Source of the DNA: Pseudoalteromonas lipolytica
Lineage (GTDB): Bacteria; Pseudomonadota; Gammaproteobacteria; Enterobacterales; Alteromonadaceae
Reading direction: 5' to 3'
Assembly: GCF_001306915.1 (NCBI RefSeq)
Contig: NZ_LJTC01000004.1
Span: 258,608-322,607, forward strand
Length of the DNA: 64,000 bases
A program made the translations under genes and the position numbers. Numbering within the stretch: the first letter of the stretch is position 1; the number at the start of each line of letters is the position of its first letter. This document shows, piece by piece, positions 47,070 through 56,374 of the stretch. The notes under the pieces were generated by a model that worked only from the letters and a program-made list of their open reading frames with translations, made no database searches and was not told where the DNA came from.

Positions 47070-48782
47070 TTAAACGGCTGAAAATTGTTTTTTACGCTGC
47101 ATAGCCCAATACGCACTCGCGAAGTAAATGATGGTACAAGCGAATCCACTATTGAAAAATAACGTTCTATTATGTTCATAGGAAGCAACATCTGGTGAGT
47201 TGAACATGGCATTTGCTGCTAGCACCACAGTAACACCTAGACTTAACCAAGCAACCGCAGTGAGTACTTTGGTTAACAGGCGCTGATCAAGAATAAATAC
47301 TGGCTCATTGGCTGCTTGTTCGGCGTGAAATCTTTCTACTTTTTTATCAAAATTAGCTAGCTCTGCTTCTTCTTCAGGATACTTCTGCGCAGCGCCATTG
47401 CGTTTTGCTAATAAAATATATACGACAATACTGAATACCCAAGTTGGTAAGAAAAGGTAGTAGAATGGGATTATATTGATCGCGTTTAGTGTAAATCCGA
47501 ACACTAGGCCAAGTGCCCACGCAATAACAGCCGCAGAGCTATGCTCAAGCTTTTTGTAGGTGACCCAATAACGAGTTAGACCTATCTTTGGAAATAAAAA
47601 ATGTTCAGCAAAAACGATAGCGCCAACAGGTACGACTAAAAGTCCTGCGTATGTAAGAAGTGGCAGTAGCTTAGTAAATACAAATGGAAAGCAAGCAATT
47701 AAAACAGTAACAATGCCCACTAAAAATGTCGTTCTGGTACGCGAAAGGTTACTAAATATAGCTTGTGCAGCAAGACCAGCTCGGTATAAGTTTGCATTTG
47801 CTGTAGTCCAACCTGCAACAATAACAATAACTAACCCAGATAACCCAAGTGCATGGAACGCAACATCGCCAGGATCTAGCTCAGTAATCGACTTTTTCAC
47901 CAAAACTGCTGTACCCGCACCCATAATGCCTGCAGAGATCCAAGCGATATAGTGACCAAATAACATACCGGCTGATGTGCATAAGCCATAGCTTTTTTTC
48001 TTCGCGTAACGCAGCAGAGCCATGTCTATTAAACCAAAGTGAGTGATGGTGTTTGCTGCCCAAGAGAAACCAATGACTTCTAATAGCCCTATGCCTGGCT
48101 CACCATTGGCATCTAACCCAGTCCATACAGAGACACTGCCAATGTGCATGAAGTCTCCCCAACTCGAGACAGAGGTTTCACCAATGACCGAATTGGCAAG
48201 TTCAGGCATGAGTACTAATGGACCGCTGATGAACATAACAAATAACCACGGAGCACAAATACCTGAGAATTGCGATACAGCGTTAAAACCATACATAGCA
48301 ACCAATACAACGATAATGCCTACGGCAAGAACGACCATGACAAACCATGCGTTTGTTGGATACCAATTTAATTGCGCGGGAATATCAAGTGCAAAGCGAA
48401 CAGCCGTTGCAGAAACGGTGATCATAGCAGCAGAAATAACCGTAAAGATTATGACGTTCGCCCAGTTATATAACCGGGTCATTGAGTTTCCTGCTATTTT
48501 TTGAAGGTAAGTATATAGACTCAGGCGTGTTTCAACAGCAATTGGGGTGGTGATTAGTGTCCAGCTTAGCACGGCGAGAATATTACCAATTAGCAAGCCA
48601 AGCAGAATATCCGTCATGGTTGCGCCAAGTGCGACAAAGGTTGCGCCAAATACAAATTCAGTAGCAGCAACATGCTCTCCTGCGTATAAACCTAAAAAAT
48701 GTCTCCATCCTTTGAGCTTATGTTTTGCAATAGGTAATTGCTCTTCTTCTATATGGTTTAGGTCTTTATGATTAGTATTCAT
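47070..48782 (-). CDS. NCS1-family permease (cytosine/purine/hydantoin-like), probable polyol transporter
   Basis: The 570-residue protein has about 12 membrane helices and NCS1-like features: GLYAGEHVAATEFVFGATFVALG at the start, IGNILAVLSW, and GWTTANANLYRAGLAAQ in TM8. It also has a charged cytoplasmic loop near residue 465 (KYPEEEAELANFDKKVERFHAEQ) before two final helices. NCS1 carriers usually move nucleobases and related compounds with protons or sodium. Here the neighbours are a polyol dehydrogenase, a carbohydrate porin and a SorC regulator, with no nucleobase gene, so a polyol substrate is plausible. Confidence 0.8.
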   Translation of the reverse strand: MNTNHKDLNHIEEEQLPIAKHKLKGWRHFLGLYAGEHVAATEFVFGATFVALGATMTDILLGLLIGNILAVLSWTLITTPIAVETRLSLYTYLQKIAGNSMTRLYNWANVIIFTVISAAMITVSATAVRFALDIPAQLNWYPTNAWFVMVVLAVGIIVVLVAMYGFNAVSQFSGICAPWLFVMFISGPLVLMPELANSVIGETSVSSWGDFMHIGSVSVWTGLDANGEPGIGLLEVIGFSWAANTITHFGLIDMALLRYAKKKSYGLCTSAGMLFGHYIAWISAGIMGAGTAVLVKKSITELDPGDVAFHALGLSGLVIVIVAGWTTANANLYRAGLAAQAIFSNLSRTRTTFLVGIVTVLIACFPFVFTKLLPLLTYAGLLVVPVGAIVFAEHFLFPKIGLTRYWVTYKKLEHSSAAVIAWALGLVFGFTLNAINIIPFYYLFLPTWVFSIVVYILLAKRNGAAQKYPEEEAELANFDKKVERFHAEQAANEPVFILDQRLLTKVLTAVAWLSLGVTVVLAANAMFNSPDVASYEHNRTLFFNSGFACTIIYFASAYWAMQRKKQFSAV

Positions 48783-49018
48783 AAGTAACGATCCCAGTAC
48801 TTTTTAGGCATGCTGATTTGTAAGCAAATAGCTTAACTGCATCTTTATTTGTGTGTTCATTGTTTAACACTAAAACTTTTTATTAGATAAATAGAAAATT
48901 TCAAAAATCAACACGCCCATGATTGTTGTCATTGAGTATTTACATAAAGTAAATCTTCCTGTTTGGGCAAATGGGTTGCACGTGGGCATAATCCTATTTT
49001 GATTGCTGTTTGTCAATG

Positions 49019-49057
49019 TTAATGAATCAGTCTATTTAACCGGCTGATTGTCATTAA
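49019..49057. promoter_or_regulatory. Imperfect inverted repeat, candidate operator
   Basis: TTAATGAATCAG (49019-49030) is matched by CTGATTGTCATTAA (49044-49057), complementary except for a 2-base bulge, around a 13-base centre. The size suits a tetrameric SorC-type repressor, but binding is inferred only from position. Confidence 0.45.
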
Positions 49058-49220
49058 TAAGTCGAAGTAATTGCTCTTGTTCTGGAATTAAAGCTTCATT
49101 AAATCAATCTTGATAAAGTTGTTATTTTTTAGTTGGTTATGCTGGTTTTTGATTTTTCATGAAATGGTGTTCATATGAAAGAGGATTAGTTTTATCCATT
49201 TTAATTTCTCTTTCACAGAT

Positions 49221-49240
49221 TCTAATTTCTTTTAATTAGA
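49221..49240. promoter_or_regulatory. Short inverted repeat upstream of the porin promoter
   Basis: TCTAATT and AATTAGA flank six bases (TCTTTT), about 23 bases before the TTGACA element. It could be an operator half or chance in AT-rich DNA. Confidence 0.3.
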
Positions 49241-49363
49241 ATTTGAGCTCTATTTTTTGATGTTGACAAATATATTCTGTGTTAGGAATATGCTCATGTT
49301 TATGTCATTTGCTCTTTCTTGGGCGTTGAATACTAAGATGTTGATCAGCTAGGGCAAATTAAA

Positions 49364-50728
49364 ATGGAGAACACGCATATGAACACAAATCAACAACCAA
49401 AGTTTTGTCGTACATGGAAAGGGGAAAGTGAACGCTATTTAAACGTCGCTCGGCTTAAATCTATCGCAGCCATTATGTTGCTGTATTCTCAGTCAGGTTA
49501 TGCAGATGAAAGTTTTGATGTTCACAGCCATCTAAGTGGCGGTTGGTTAGGGGCAAGAGATAAGCTAGCAGAGCAAGGTGTGGATGTTCGCTTAGGCTAC
49601 TTCAGTCAAACAGCTCACAACTTAAAAGGGGGAGAAAGTACAGAAACGGCTTATGCCGATCAGTTTTTTGCCGGTGGCTACTTTAATTTAGAAAAATTGC
49701 TTAATTGGTCGGGTGCCGAATTTAAGGTGGAGCTTACCAACCGTAATGGCGAGCTTATTAATGAAAAAGCAAACCTGCCAGTTTTGCTGCAGTCGCAACA
49801 AATTTATGGTCGTGGCAATGTAACGCGTTTAACTCAATTCTCTCTAACTCAGCATTTATTTGAAGATCAACTTAGCATTAAAGTGGGTCGAATTTACCCA
49901 AGTGCTGATTTTTTTGCCATGAGTTGTGCCTTTCAGCACCTAACATTTTGCAGTGGTGGCTCATCCAATTATTTGAGTAGTAGTTGGTATGGTGACCCCC
50001 TTAGTGCACTAGGCGTGCAACTAACATACAAAGTCACTGATAATTTGCTTTTTAAACTAGGCAGTTATGATGCAAACCCTGCAACCATGTCATTAAATCA
50101 AGGGTTAAAATTAACAACATCAGGAGAGGTTAACGGCACGACCTTGGTAGGTGAGTTGGAATATAAACGCCAATACAAGAATGGGTTAGATGGAGATTAT
50201 CGATTTGGCGTTGTCCGCAGCAGTTTAGATAAAACTAAACTAGTCAATAATGCGGGTTACCCTGCTGGCACGACAAGTGATATGGCCGCTATAGAAGATA
50301 CTGATAATGCATTTTATTTTAATATTGAACAACAGCTAACTCGAAATAGTTCTGGAGGTGGCTTACGTATCTTTGCGAGTATGATTCACGCAGATCAAAG
50401 TGTCAGCGCTATAGGCGAAGTTTTGGCTTTTGGCGGATATATTGATGCACCTTTAGTTAGTAGACCACACGACCGTATTGGTTTTGCTGTGGGCCGAAAC
50501 AGTGTCAGTAATGAGCTTAGTGACGCTCAGCGCTTTTATAATACGAATTTTTCAGATGATGAAGTACTCGTAAGGGATCATGAGTACCCGATTGAGTTAA
50601 ATTATAACTATGTTGTTACCCCAGCAATACAGTTAATGCCTAGTATTCAGTATATCATCGACCCTAATGGTGATAATGATGCTGAGAATGCAATGATTGC
50701 AGGTTTGCAGCTAAGTTTAAATTTTTAG
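49364..50728 (+). CDS. OprB-family carbohydrate-selective porin
   Basis: The 454-residue protein is an outer-membrane beta-barrel of the OprB type: GGWLGARDKLAEQGVDVRLGYF at the mature start, regular alternating beta strands, and a final aromatic residue (LQLSLNF). The hydrophobic signal core is unusually late (about residues 30-47), so the true start may be the ATG five codons on, which has GGAG upstream. OprB porins pass glucose and polyols through the outer membrane, as in mannitol loci of pseudomonads. It is divergent from the permease and upstream of the SorC regulator. Confidence 0.85.
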   Translation: MENTHMNTNQQPKFCRTWKGESERYLNVARLKSIAAIMLLYSQSGYADESFDVHSHLSGGWLGARDKLAEQGVDVRLGYFSQTAHNLKGGESTETAYADQFFAGGYFNLEKLLNWSGAEFKVELTNRNGELINEKANLPVLLQSQQIYGRGNVTRLTQFSLTQHLFEDQLSIKVGRIYPSADFFAMSCAFQHLTFCSGGSSNYLSSSWYGDPLSALGVQLTYKVTDNLLFKLGSYDANPATMSLNQGLKLTTSGEVNGTTLVGELEYKRQYKNGLDGDYRFGVVRSSLDKTKLVNNAGYPAGTTSDMAAIEDTDNAFYFNIEQQLTRNSSGGGLRIFASMIHADQSVSAIGEVLAFGGYIDAPLVSRPHDRIGFAVGRNSVSNELSDAQRFYNTNFSDDEVLVRDHEYPIELNYNYVVTPAIQLMPSIQYIIDPNGDNDAENAMIAGLQLSLNF

Positions 50729-50823
50729 TTAAAGCTTAAACCGACGTTATTTGGCAGCGAGTGCACGACTTTTGTTGTGCCGCTGAGAAGGGCTTGCGGT
50801 TATTGTCTCTTTGTGAAATACAT

Positions 50824-50865
50824 AGGCACCTCACTAATATTTAACAAAATTTAGTAAGGTGTCTT
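50824..50865 (+). terminator. Probable terminator hairpin after the porin gene
   Basis: AGGCACCTCACTAA pairs with TTAGTAAGGTGTCT through 12 Watson-Crick pairs, one G-U and one mismatch, around a 13-base loop. The T-run after it is short, so termination may be partial. Confidence 0.5.
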
Positions 50866-50984
50866 GTTAGTTTAGAGTGTGAACCCTAAAATTGTTATTC
50901 ATGACAGATTATGTATAAAATAGCCGCTGAATAGCTGATTTTTCTAATCATTTACCTCATTTATTGTTCAAACAGGCGTATAAA

Positions 50985-51941
50985 ATGGCTTCAATTCCTA
51001 GCAATGATAATCAAAAATTAGAGGAAGCAGCGAGGGCTGGCTGGCTCTACTATGTTGCTGGTAAAACACAAGATGAAATAGCTAAGCAACTTAATACGTC
51101 TCGCCAATCTGCGCAAAGGCTTGTTGCTTTAGCAGTATCTCAAGGGTTAATAAAAGTACGATTAGAACATCCAATTCGACGCTGTATGGAGCTTGCTGAT
51201 GCGCTACAAAATCGATACGGTTTGCTTAGTTGTGAAGTGGTGCCTAGCGAGAGTAACGATATTAATTCTACCATTGGTTTGGCTCAAGCGGGTGCCGCAG
51301 AAATTGAAAGACAACTAAAGCAGCGCCATGCAAAAATCATTGCGTTTGGTACTGGAAGAGTGTTGCGCGCATGCGCAGAAGAGCTACCTACGATGCAATG
51401 CCCACACCATCGTATTGTATCTTTAGTTGGAAATATTGCTCAGGATGGCTCAGCAAGTCGCTATGAAGTAGCTATTCATGTTGCAGAAAGGGTTGGTGCG
51501 CAACATTTCCCTATGCCAGTTCCAGTTATAGCAGAATCTGAAGCTGATAAAGCAGATTGGCAGCAATTAACGCATGTTAAAAATGTACATCAACTGGCAT
51601 CACAAGCGGATGTTTCATTTGTTGGTGTTGGAGATTTAGGAATAAATTCTCCCCTTCATTTAGACGGCTTTGTTACTCGGCATGAACTAGCTGCGCTTGA
51701 CGCTATTGGTGCAACAGGTGAAGTAATTAGCTGGATTTTCGATAGTGAAGGTCATCTCGTCGAATCAGAAATAAATAATCGCGTGACGAGTGCGGTACTT
51801 TCTCCATCAAATGATAAACGTGTTATTGGGATTGCTGCGGGTGACAGTAAAGTGCCAGCCATTGCAGGAGCGATCGAATCAGGAATGATCAATAGTCTCA
51901 TTACAAATGAACTAACAGCAGAAGCACTGTTGCTGAGGTAA
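50985..51941 (+). CDS. SorC/DeoR-type sugar-binding transcriptional regulator
   Basis: The 318-residue protein has an N-terminal helix-turn-helix (GKTQDEIAKQLNTSRQSAQRLVALAVSQGLIKV) and a SorC-type phosphosugar-binding domain (IAFGTGRVLRACAEELP, FVGVGDLG, VIGIAAGDSKVPAIAGAI). The ATG at 50985 was preferred to a TTG seven codons upstream. SorC regulators sense a sugar phosphate or polyol derivative and control nearby uptake and dehydrogenase genes, so it most likely governs the permease-dehydrogenase operon and the porin. Confidence 0.88.
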   Translation: MASIPSNDNQKLEEAARAGWLYYVAGKTQDEIAKQLNTSRQSAQRLVALAVSQGLIKVRLEHPIRRCMELADALQNRYGLLSCEVVPSESNDINSTIGLAQAGAAEIERQLKQRHAKIIAFGTGRVLRACAEELPTMQCPHHRIVSLVGNIAQDGSASRYEVAIHVAERVGAQHFPMPVPVIAESEADKADWQQLTHVKNVHQLASQADVSFVGVGDLGINSPLHLDGFVTRHELAALDAIGATGEVISWIFDSEGHLVESEINNRVTSAVLSPSNDKRVIGIAAGDSKVPAIAGAIESGMINSLITNELTAEALLLR

Positions 51942-52040
51942 GTCTTGGTATGACTAAACTGACTAAATTGGTAACAAGTGACAGTTTTACAGCTGTTTAT
52001 GATTTTTAAAAACGAGTCTAACTATACTCTCGGAGACATT

Positions 52041-52589
52041 ATGAAACACCTGATGTTTAGCGTGTTTATACTTTTAATGCTCAGTGCTTGTGAAGATAAG
52101 CCAGAGCCAAAACAGACAGAAGTACAGCAAACACCTGAGGTAACACTTCAGCAGCAGTTCGACAGCTACCAAGGTTTAGCTTGGCAAGTTGTAGAGGCAC
52201 TACAAAACCAATCAGCTGCTCAGCAATTACAAGACCTGACGTTCAAGTTAATTACTTCATCAACAGGTTTGTTTTTAAACCTAAAAGCACAATTGCCAGA
52301 GTGTGAGGCAAGTTTGCATGCGCTGGCAGACGCAACAGAGTTTCAACAACAAAGTGATGACGCAGATGCATTGCAGAATGAAATGACAATTAATGTAGAG
52401 CCAGAACTACCTGAGTTTGCTGCACCAAGCTGTTATCATGCACAAAAGTTATTACTTAATCCACTTGCAGTTTATAAATTAGCGCAACAAGCTGATTTAG
52501 CTACGAGTGATTACCAAAATGCTAAATTAAAAATGACTGATAGTTTTGCCCGCATTAAGCAACTTGAGCTCATCACCGCTATTGAGTAG
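52041..52589 (+). CDS. Predicted lipoprotein of unknown function
   Basis: The ATG at 52041 follows GGAG and gives 182 residues with a clear lipoprotein signal (MKHLMFSVFILLMLSAC). The mature part is acidic, Gln-rich and mostly helical, with two cysteines (LPECEAS and PSCYHAQK) that may pair. The family is not recognised. It lies before the EAL-CBS-GGDEF gene, separated by a candidate PhoB-type promoter. Confidence 0.65.
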   Translation: MKHLMFSVFILLMLSACEDKPEPKQTEVQQTPEVTLQQQFDSYQGLAWQVVEALQNQSAAQQLQDLTFKLITSSTGLFLNLKAQLPECEASLHALADATEFQQQSDDADALQNEMTINVEPELPEFAAPSCYHAQKLLLNPLAVYKLAQQADLATSDYQNAKLKMTDSFARIKQLELITAIE

Positions 52590-52607
52590 TCTGCACTCGT
52601 CATAGCC

Positions 52608-52641
52608 TTGCCATAAAATTGTCATACAAGGTTGATAATTT
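52608..52641 (+). promoter_or_regulatory. Candidate PhoB box before the EAL-CBS-GGDEF gene
   Basis: TTGCCAT (52608-52614), AAAA and TTGTCAT (52619-52625) match the PhoB direct repeat at 11-base spacing, and the AAAA spacer fits the consensus. TAATTT begins 10 bases later and GATAAT 8 bases later, either a possible -10. A transcript from here would support the GTG start at 52677. Confidence 0.5.
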
Positions 52642-52676
52642 ACCCACCTATTTGTATTACTAACGCTAGGTGTAAG

Positions 52677-54467
52677 GTGAACGCACAACTACAGCAGATC
52701 TTAGATAACAGTGCAATTGAGACCTTGTTTCAACCTATCTTTGATATTTCTAATCAACATATTTTGGGCTATGAGGCATTAAGCCGCGGCCCAAAAGGGT
52801 CTGAATTAGAAATGCCGAGTGCATTATTCAGCGCAGCAATTGCTTGCCATAAGATCTCTGAATTGGAGCTACTTTGCCGCAGTAGAGCAATTGAGAACTT
52901 TGTGAAACTCAATTTACAAGGCAAGTTATTCTTAAATGTAAGCCCTAAAACCTTACTCGACCCTTGCCATCCTAAAGGTGAAACATTACACCTAGTTGAA
53001 CACTTTGGCCTTGCAACTAACCGGGTAGTAATTGAAGTTACAGAGCAAGAAAAAGTCGATGATGGCTTTTTATTGTTAAAAACCATTGCTCATTATCGTG
53101 AGTTAGGTTTTTCGATTGCCATTGATGACTTAGGGGCTGGCTATTCGGGCTTAAAGCAGTGGTCTGAGCTATGCCCTGAGTTTGTAAAAATAGACCGCTA
53201 CTTTATCGACCACTGCGATCAGAGTGTGGTTAAAAAAGAGTTTTTAAAGTCAATTATAGAGCTTGCAAAAGCCACCAATACGCAAGTTATCGCAGAAGGC
53301 ATAGAACGGGCAGAGGAGCTTCGTTTACTCGAAAGCTTAGGTGTGCAACATGCACAAGGCTTTTTACTTGAAAGGCCGAGCTTACAGCCAAGTTACGAAA
53401 TAAATATTCACTGCTTAAAGCACTTAGAGTCATCAGATAATAGCAATACTTTTGAGCAGTCTATGGCGATTGGTTGGTTGGCGGTCGAGCACGCCAGCAT
53501 AGAAGCAACAACCCGCTGTAAAGATGCCCACAGTATCTTTGAGCAAGATAAAACGCTAACTAGTCTTGCCGTATTAGAGCACAATATTCCTGTTGGTTTA
53601 TTACACCGAGATCAACTCACTGAAGTGTTTGCTGCTCCCTATGGCCATGCACTTTATGATAAGCAGCCAGTTACTTCTTTAATGGATAAACAGCCGTTAA
53701 TCGTTGACGAAAACGAGTTACTCGATACGGTGAGTCAGCAAATTACCGAGTTTGAGTTTGATATTCGACGCCATATTGTGATCACTCGAAATGGTGAATA
53801 CTTAGGTTTGGCGCCATTGCGTAATATCTTAAAACACATTACCGAAGAAAAAATCCGCCATGCACAACATGCCAACCCGCTGACTATGCTGCCGGGTAAT
53901 GTCGCGATTAACGAAGCAATTGAGCTGAGACTTCGTAATAACTATCCGTTCTCACTCGCATACGTTGATTTAAACCACTTCAAACAATTCAATGACCTGT
54001 ACGGTTATGCCAGTGGTGACAGCGTTATAAAATTACTTGCTGAAGTCATCGTCGAGGCCTGTAGTACTAGCAAAGGGTTTGTCGGGCACATTGGCGGTGA
54101 TGACTTTATGGTGGTGTTTGATAAAAATGATGCAGAGCAAGTTTGCCATAACATTATTAGTAAGTTTGAGCTGCAGTCTCGGGCCTTTTTCACACCAGAA
54201 CATATTGAGCAAGGGGGTTATTGGGCAAGCAATCGAGAAGGTAAAAAGCAGTTTGTGCCACTGCTTACATTATCAATCGGTTTAGTTAAGCCTGATTTAG
54301 AGCTATGTATTAACAGCCACCAAGTCGCAGCGCTGGCAACTGATGCGAAAAAAGAGGCCAAACGTTATCAGAGTAGCCACTTGTTTGTATGTAAACGTAG
54401 CCGGCCAGCCCCCGCAGTGGTACGTTTAAGCAGCCATAAAGATGAAGCGATATCTGCCCGCTCATGA
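52677..54467 (+). CDS. EAL-CBS-GGDEF c-di-GMP protein
   Basis: The 596-residue protein (GTG start, AGG six bases upstream) has an N-terminal EAL domain (about residues 1-240) with YEALSRG, LNVSP, EVTEQ, DDLGAGYSG, KIDRYF and AEGIE, so phosphodiesterase activity is likely. A pair of CBS-like segments (about 260-400) follows, then a C-terminal GGDEF domain with the variant HIGGDDF, whose cyclase activity is uncertain but possible. CBS pairs often bind adenine nucleotides, which would link c-di-GMP to energy state. The EAL-first order is less usual. A candidate PhoB box lies upstream. Confidence 0.88.
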   Translation: MNAQLQQILDNSAIETLFQPIFDISNQHILGYEALSRGPKGSELEMPSALFSAAIACHKISELELLCRSRAIENFVKLNLQGKLFLNVSPKTLLDPCHPKGETLHLVEHFGLATNRVVIEVTEQEKVDDGFLLLKTIAHYRELGFSIAIDDLGAGYSGLKQWSELCPEFVKIDRYFIDHCDQSVVKKEFLKSIIELAKATNTQVIAEGIERAEELRLLESLGVQHAQGFLLERPSLQPSYEINIHCLKHLESSDNSNTFEQSMAIGWLAVEHASIEATTRCKDAHSIFEQDKTLTSLAVLEHNIPVGLLHRDQLTEVFAAPYGHALYDKQPVTSLMDKQPLIVDENELLDTVSQQITEFEFDIRRHIVITRNGEYLGLAPLRNILKHITEEKIRHAQHANPLTMLPGNVAINEAIELRLRNNYPFSLAYVDLNHFKQFNDLYGYASGDSVIKLLAEVIVEACSTSKGFVGHIGGDDFMVVFDKNDAEQVCHNIISKFELQSRAFFTPEHIEQGGYWASNREGKKQFVPLLTLSIGLVKPDLELCINSHQVAALATDAKKEAKRYQSSHLFVCKRSRPAPAVVRLSSHKDEAISARS

Positions 54468-54550
54468 AGAAATTTTAAGTTTGCTTAATTTTACTTGTGT
54501 CCCTGTTTAACTGGGTGTAGCTTAAAAAAAACACAATAAACAAAATAACA

Positions 54551-55381
54551 ATGAAGCGACTATGTAGTGCAATCCTAGTATTGCTAAGCCTAGGATACAG
54601 CCTTACCACAGAAGCTAAAAATGTGGTCAATTTAGCGATTGAACAACGCCCACTTTATAAACGCGATTATTACCTTCATGAATTGCTGGCAGCGGCTTTA
54701 CGCGCCAGTAATTATCAAGCAGAAATCAACGAAGTTCTGGTTCACCCTCATCAACAGCGCACTTTGCTGATGCTCGATGAAAAGCAGGCCGATGTGTTTT
54801 GGAGTATGACAAGCCCCGAGCGAGAACACCTTGCAATAGCAGTCAAAGTATCTCTGTTTAAAGGCTACATTGGTAAACGCGCATTACTCACTAAACGAGC
54901 GTTTCTACCGCGTTTTAAAGATGTAAAAACGAAACAAGATTTAGCGCAGTTTAGTGCCATTCAAGGCCATGATTGGCCTGATACAAAAATCCTTGCGCAA
55001 AACGGCTTAACAGTCAGGCCACTGGCAAATTATCAAGCGATGTTTAACTTAGTGATTAGAGGGCGAGTAGATTATTTTCCACGTTCGTTTATTGAAGTCA
55101 TGTCTGAAATTGAACAAATCAAAAGTGACGAGCTGGTTATAGTGCCTAACCTTTATATTAGTTATCCAACAGCATTTTACTTTTTTGTCAGTAACCACAA
55201 GCCTGAACTAGCTGAGGTATTATTAAAAGGGCTCAACACGATGAAAAGCTCGGGCGAATTTGAGCAATTATTTGCCAGTTACTTTGCTGAAGACTTAGCT
55301 AAGTTGCCATTTAAAGAAGGTGAAGTCATAGAGATAAAACTCGACAACGATTATTTTCAGCCACAAAAAAAGGAGCCTTAG
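54551..55381 (+). CDS. Periplasmic solute-binding-like protein, orphan
   Basis: The 276-residue product has a signal peptide (cleaved near TEAKN) and the loose pattern of family 3 binding proteins, including KQADVFWSMTSPERE in the first lobe and LNTMKSSGEFEQLFASYF at the end. No permease or ATPase gene is nearby. The ATG lacks a Shine-Dalgarno. It lies 83 bases after the EAL-CBS-GGDEF gene, the second orphan of this type in the window next to an EAL gene. A sensory role in the periplasm is one possibility. Confidence 0.6.
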   Translation: MKRLCSAILVLLSLGYSLTTEAKNVVNLAIEQRPLYKRDYYLHELLAAALRASNYQAEINEVLVHPHQQRTLLMLDEKQADVFWSMTSPEREHLAIAVKVSLFKGYIGKRALLTKRAFLPRFKDVKTKQDLAQFSAIQGHDWPDTKILAQNGLTVRPLANYQAMFNLVIRGRVDYFPRSFIEVMSEIEQIKSDELVIVPNLYISYPTAFYFFVSNHKPELAEVLLKGLNTMKSSGEFEQLFASYFAEDLAKLPFKEGEVIEIKLDNDYFQPQKKEP

Positions 55382-55391
55382 CTCCTTTTTT
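55366..55391. terminator. Bidirectional terminator
   Basis: AAAAAAGGAGC-CTTA-GCTCCTTTTTT overlaps the stop codon of the binding-protein gene and also lies past suhB on the minus strand. Confidence 0.88.
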
Positions 55392-55414
55392 GCATTTTTA
55401 CATTACAACCGCTA

Positions 55415-56218
55415 TTAGCGAAGTAGTGACTCAGTTAACACTGGGCGAATTTCACGAATGATCGCTTGAGTTAACTTAGGTGCACCACAAATGATGTTGC
55501 CGCTTTGGTTATAGTTAATACCACCTGCGAAATCAACAACCATACCGCCAGCTTCTTTAACTAAAAGCTCGCCTGCTGCTGTGTCCCATGGCTTAAGGCC
55601 AATTTCAAAGAAACCATCAACACGACCCGCTGCAACATAAGCCATATCTAATGCAGCAGAACCTGCACGGCGGATATCAGCAGTGTGCACGAAAAGTGCT
55701 TTAAACGCTTCAGAGTATGCGTCTAAGTGGTGCTTTTGTTTGAATGGGAAACCAGTTGCGAGTACAGAACCAGCTAATTCGTTAGTTTTAGTTACGCGTA
55801 AACGCTTGCTGTTAAGCTGTGCGCCTTGACCACGAGAAGCAGTGAATAATTCACCACGGATAGGGTCATAGATAACAGCTTGGTCTAAACGACCTTTAAC
55901 TTTAAGTGCAATAGATACTGCGAAATGAGGGATACCCTTGATGAAGTTAGTAGTGCCATCAAGTGGGTCTACAATCCATTGGTAATCTGCATCTTTACCT
56001 TTATGTTCACCAAGCTCTTCACCTACGATAGTGTGATCAGGGTAAGATTTTAAAATGGTATCACGAATTGCGGCTTCAGCTTCTTTGTCGATGTTAGTCA
56101 CTAAGTCGTTAGTGCCTTTTTGTTGTACATCAACTTTTGATAAGTCTTCACTTGCGCGAAGTAAAATTTTGCCTGCGTTACGCGCAGCGCGAACCGCAAT
56201 GTTTAACATTGGATGCAT
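55415..56218 (-). CDS. suhB: Inositol-1-monophosphatase SuhB
   Basis: The 267-residue protein has the metal-binding motifs of the family: GEELGEH, WIVDPLDGTTNFI and KPWDTAAGELL. It removes phosphate from inositol phosphates and, in E. coli, helps rRNA transcription complexes with Nus factors. MHPMLNIAVRAARNAG is the typical start, with AAAGG upstream. Its divergent pairing with trmJ and iscR is conserved in gammaproteobacteria; here a cassette sits between them. Confidence 0.96.
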   Translation of the reverse strand: MHPMLNIAVRAARNAGKILLRASEDLSKVDVQQKGTNDLVTNIDKEAEAAIRDTILKSYPDHTIVGEELGEHKGKDADYQWIVDPLDGTTNFIKGIPHFAVSIALKVKGRLDQAVIYDPIRGELFTASRGQGAQLNSKRLRVTKTNELAGSVLATGFPFKQKHHLDAYSEAFKALFVHTADIRRAGSAALDMAYVAAGRVDGFFEIGLKPWDTAAGELLVKEAGGMVVDFAGGINYNQSGNIICGAPKLTQAIIREIRPVLTESLLR

Positions 56219-56374
56219 AGCATTACCTTTGGGTTGTAAAAGAACGAATATATTTAAGCCGGCGTATTCTAGCGATTTCTAGCGTAAAGTAAACAATAAA
56301 CTCGAATAAATTAGTTTGTTTTTTATACAGTTCTGATTTTGTTATTGATTTAATTTCAGAAGAAGGGGTTAGTG

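Larger units (their letters stand above)
48783..49363. other. Divergent control region of the polyol locus
   Basis: This 581-base AT-rich gap separates the permease (minus) from the porin (plus). It holds the inverted repeats at 49019-49057 and 49221-49240 and a TTGACA at 49263-49268 that could be the porin -35, with GAATAT 17 bases on as a weak -10. No gene or RNA was recognised. A SorC-type operator is expected here. Confidence 0.6.

Noticed and set aside
50755-50790. RNA element after the porin gene
   Set aside because: CAGCG/CGCTG and GCAC/GTGC can pair with a bulge, but there is no T-run or known motif, and the stronger hairpin lies further on.
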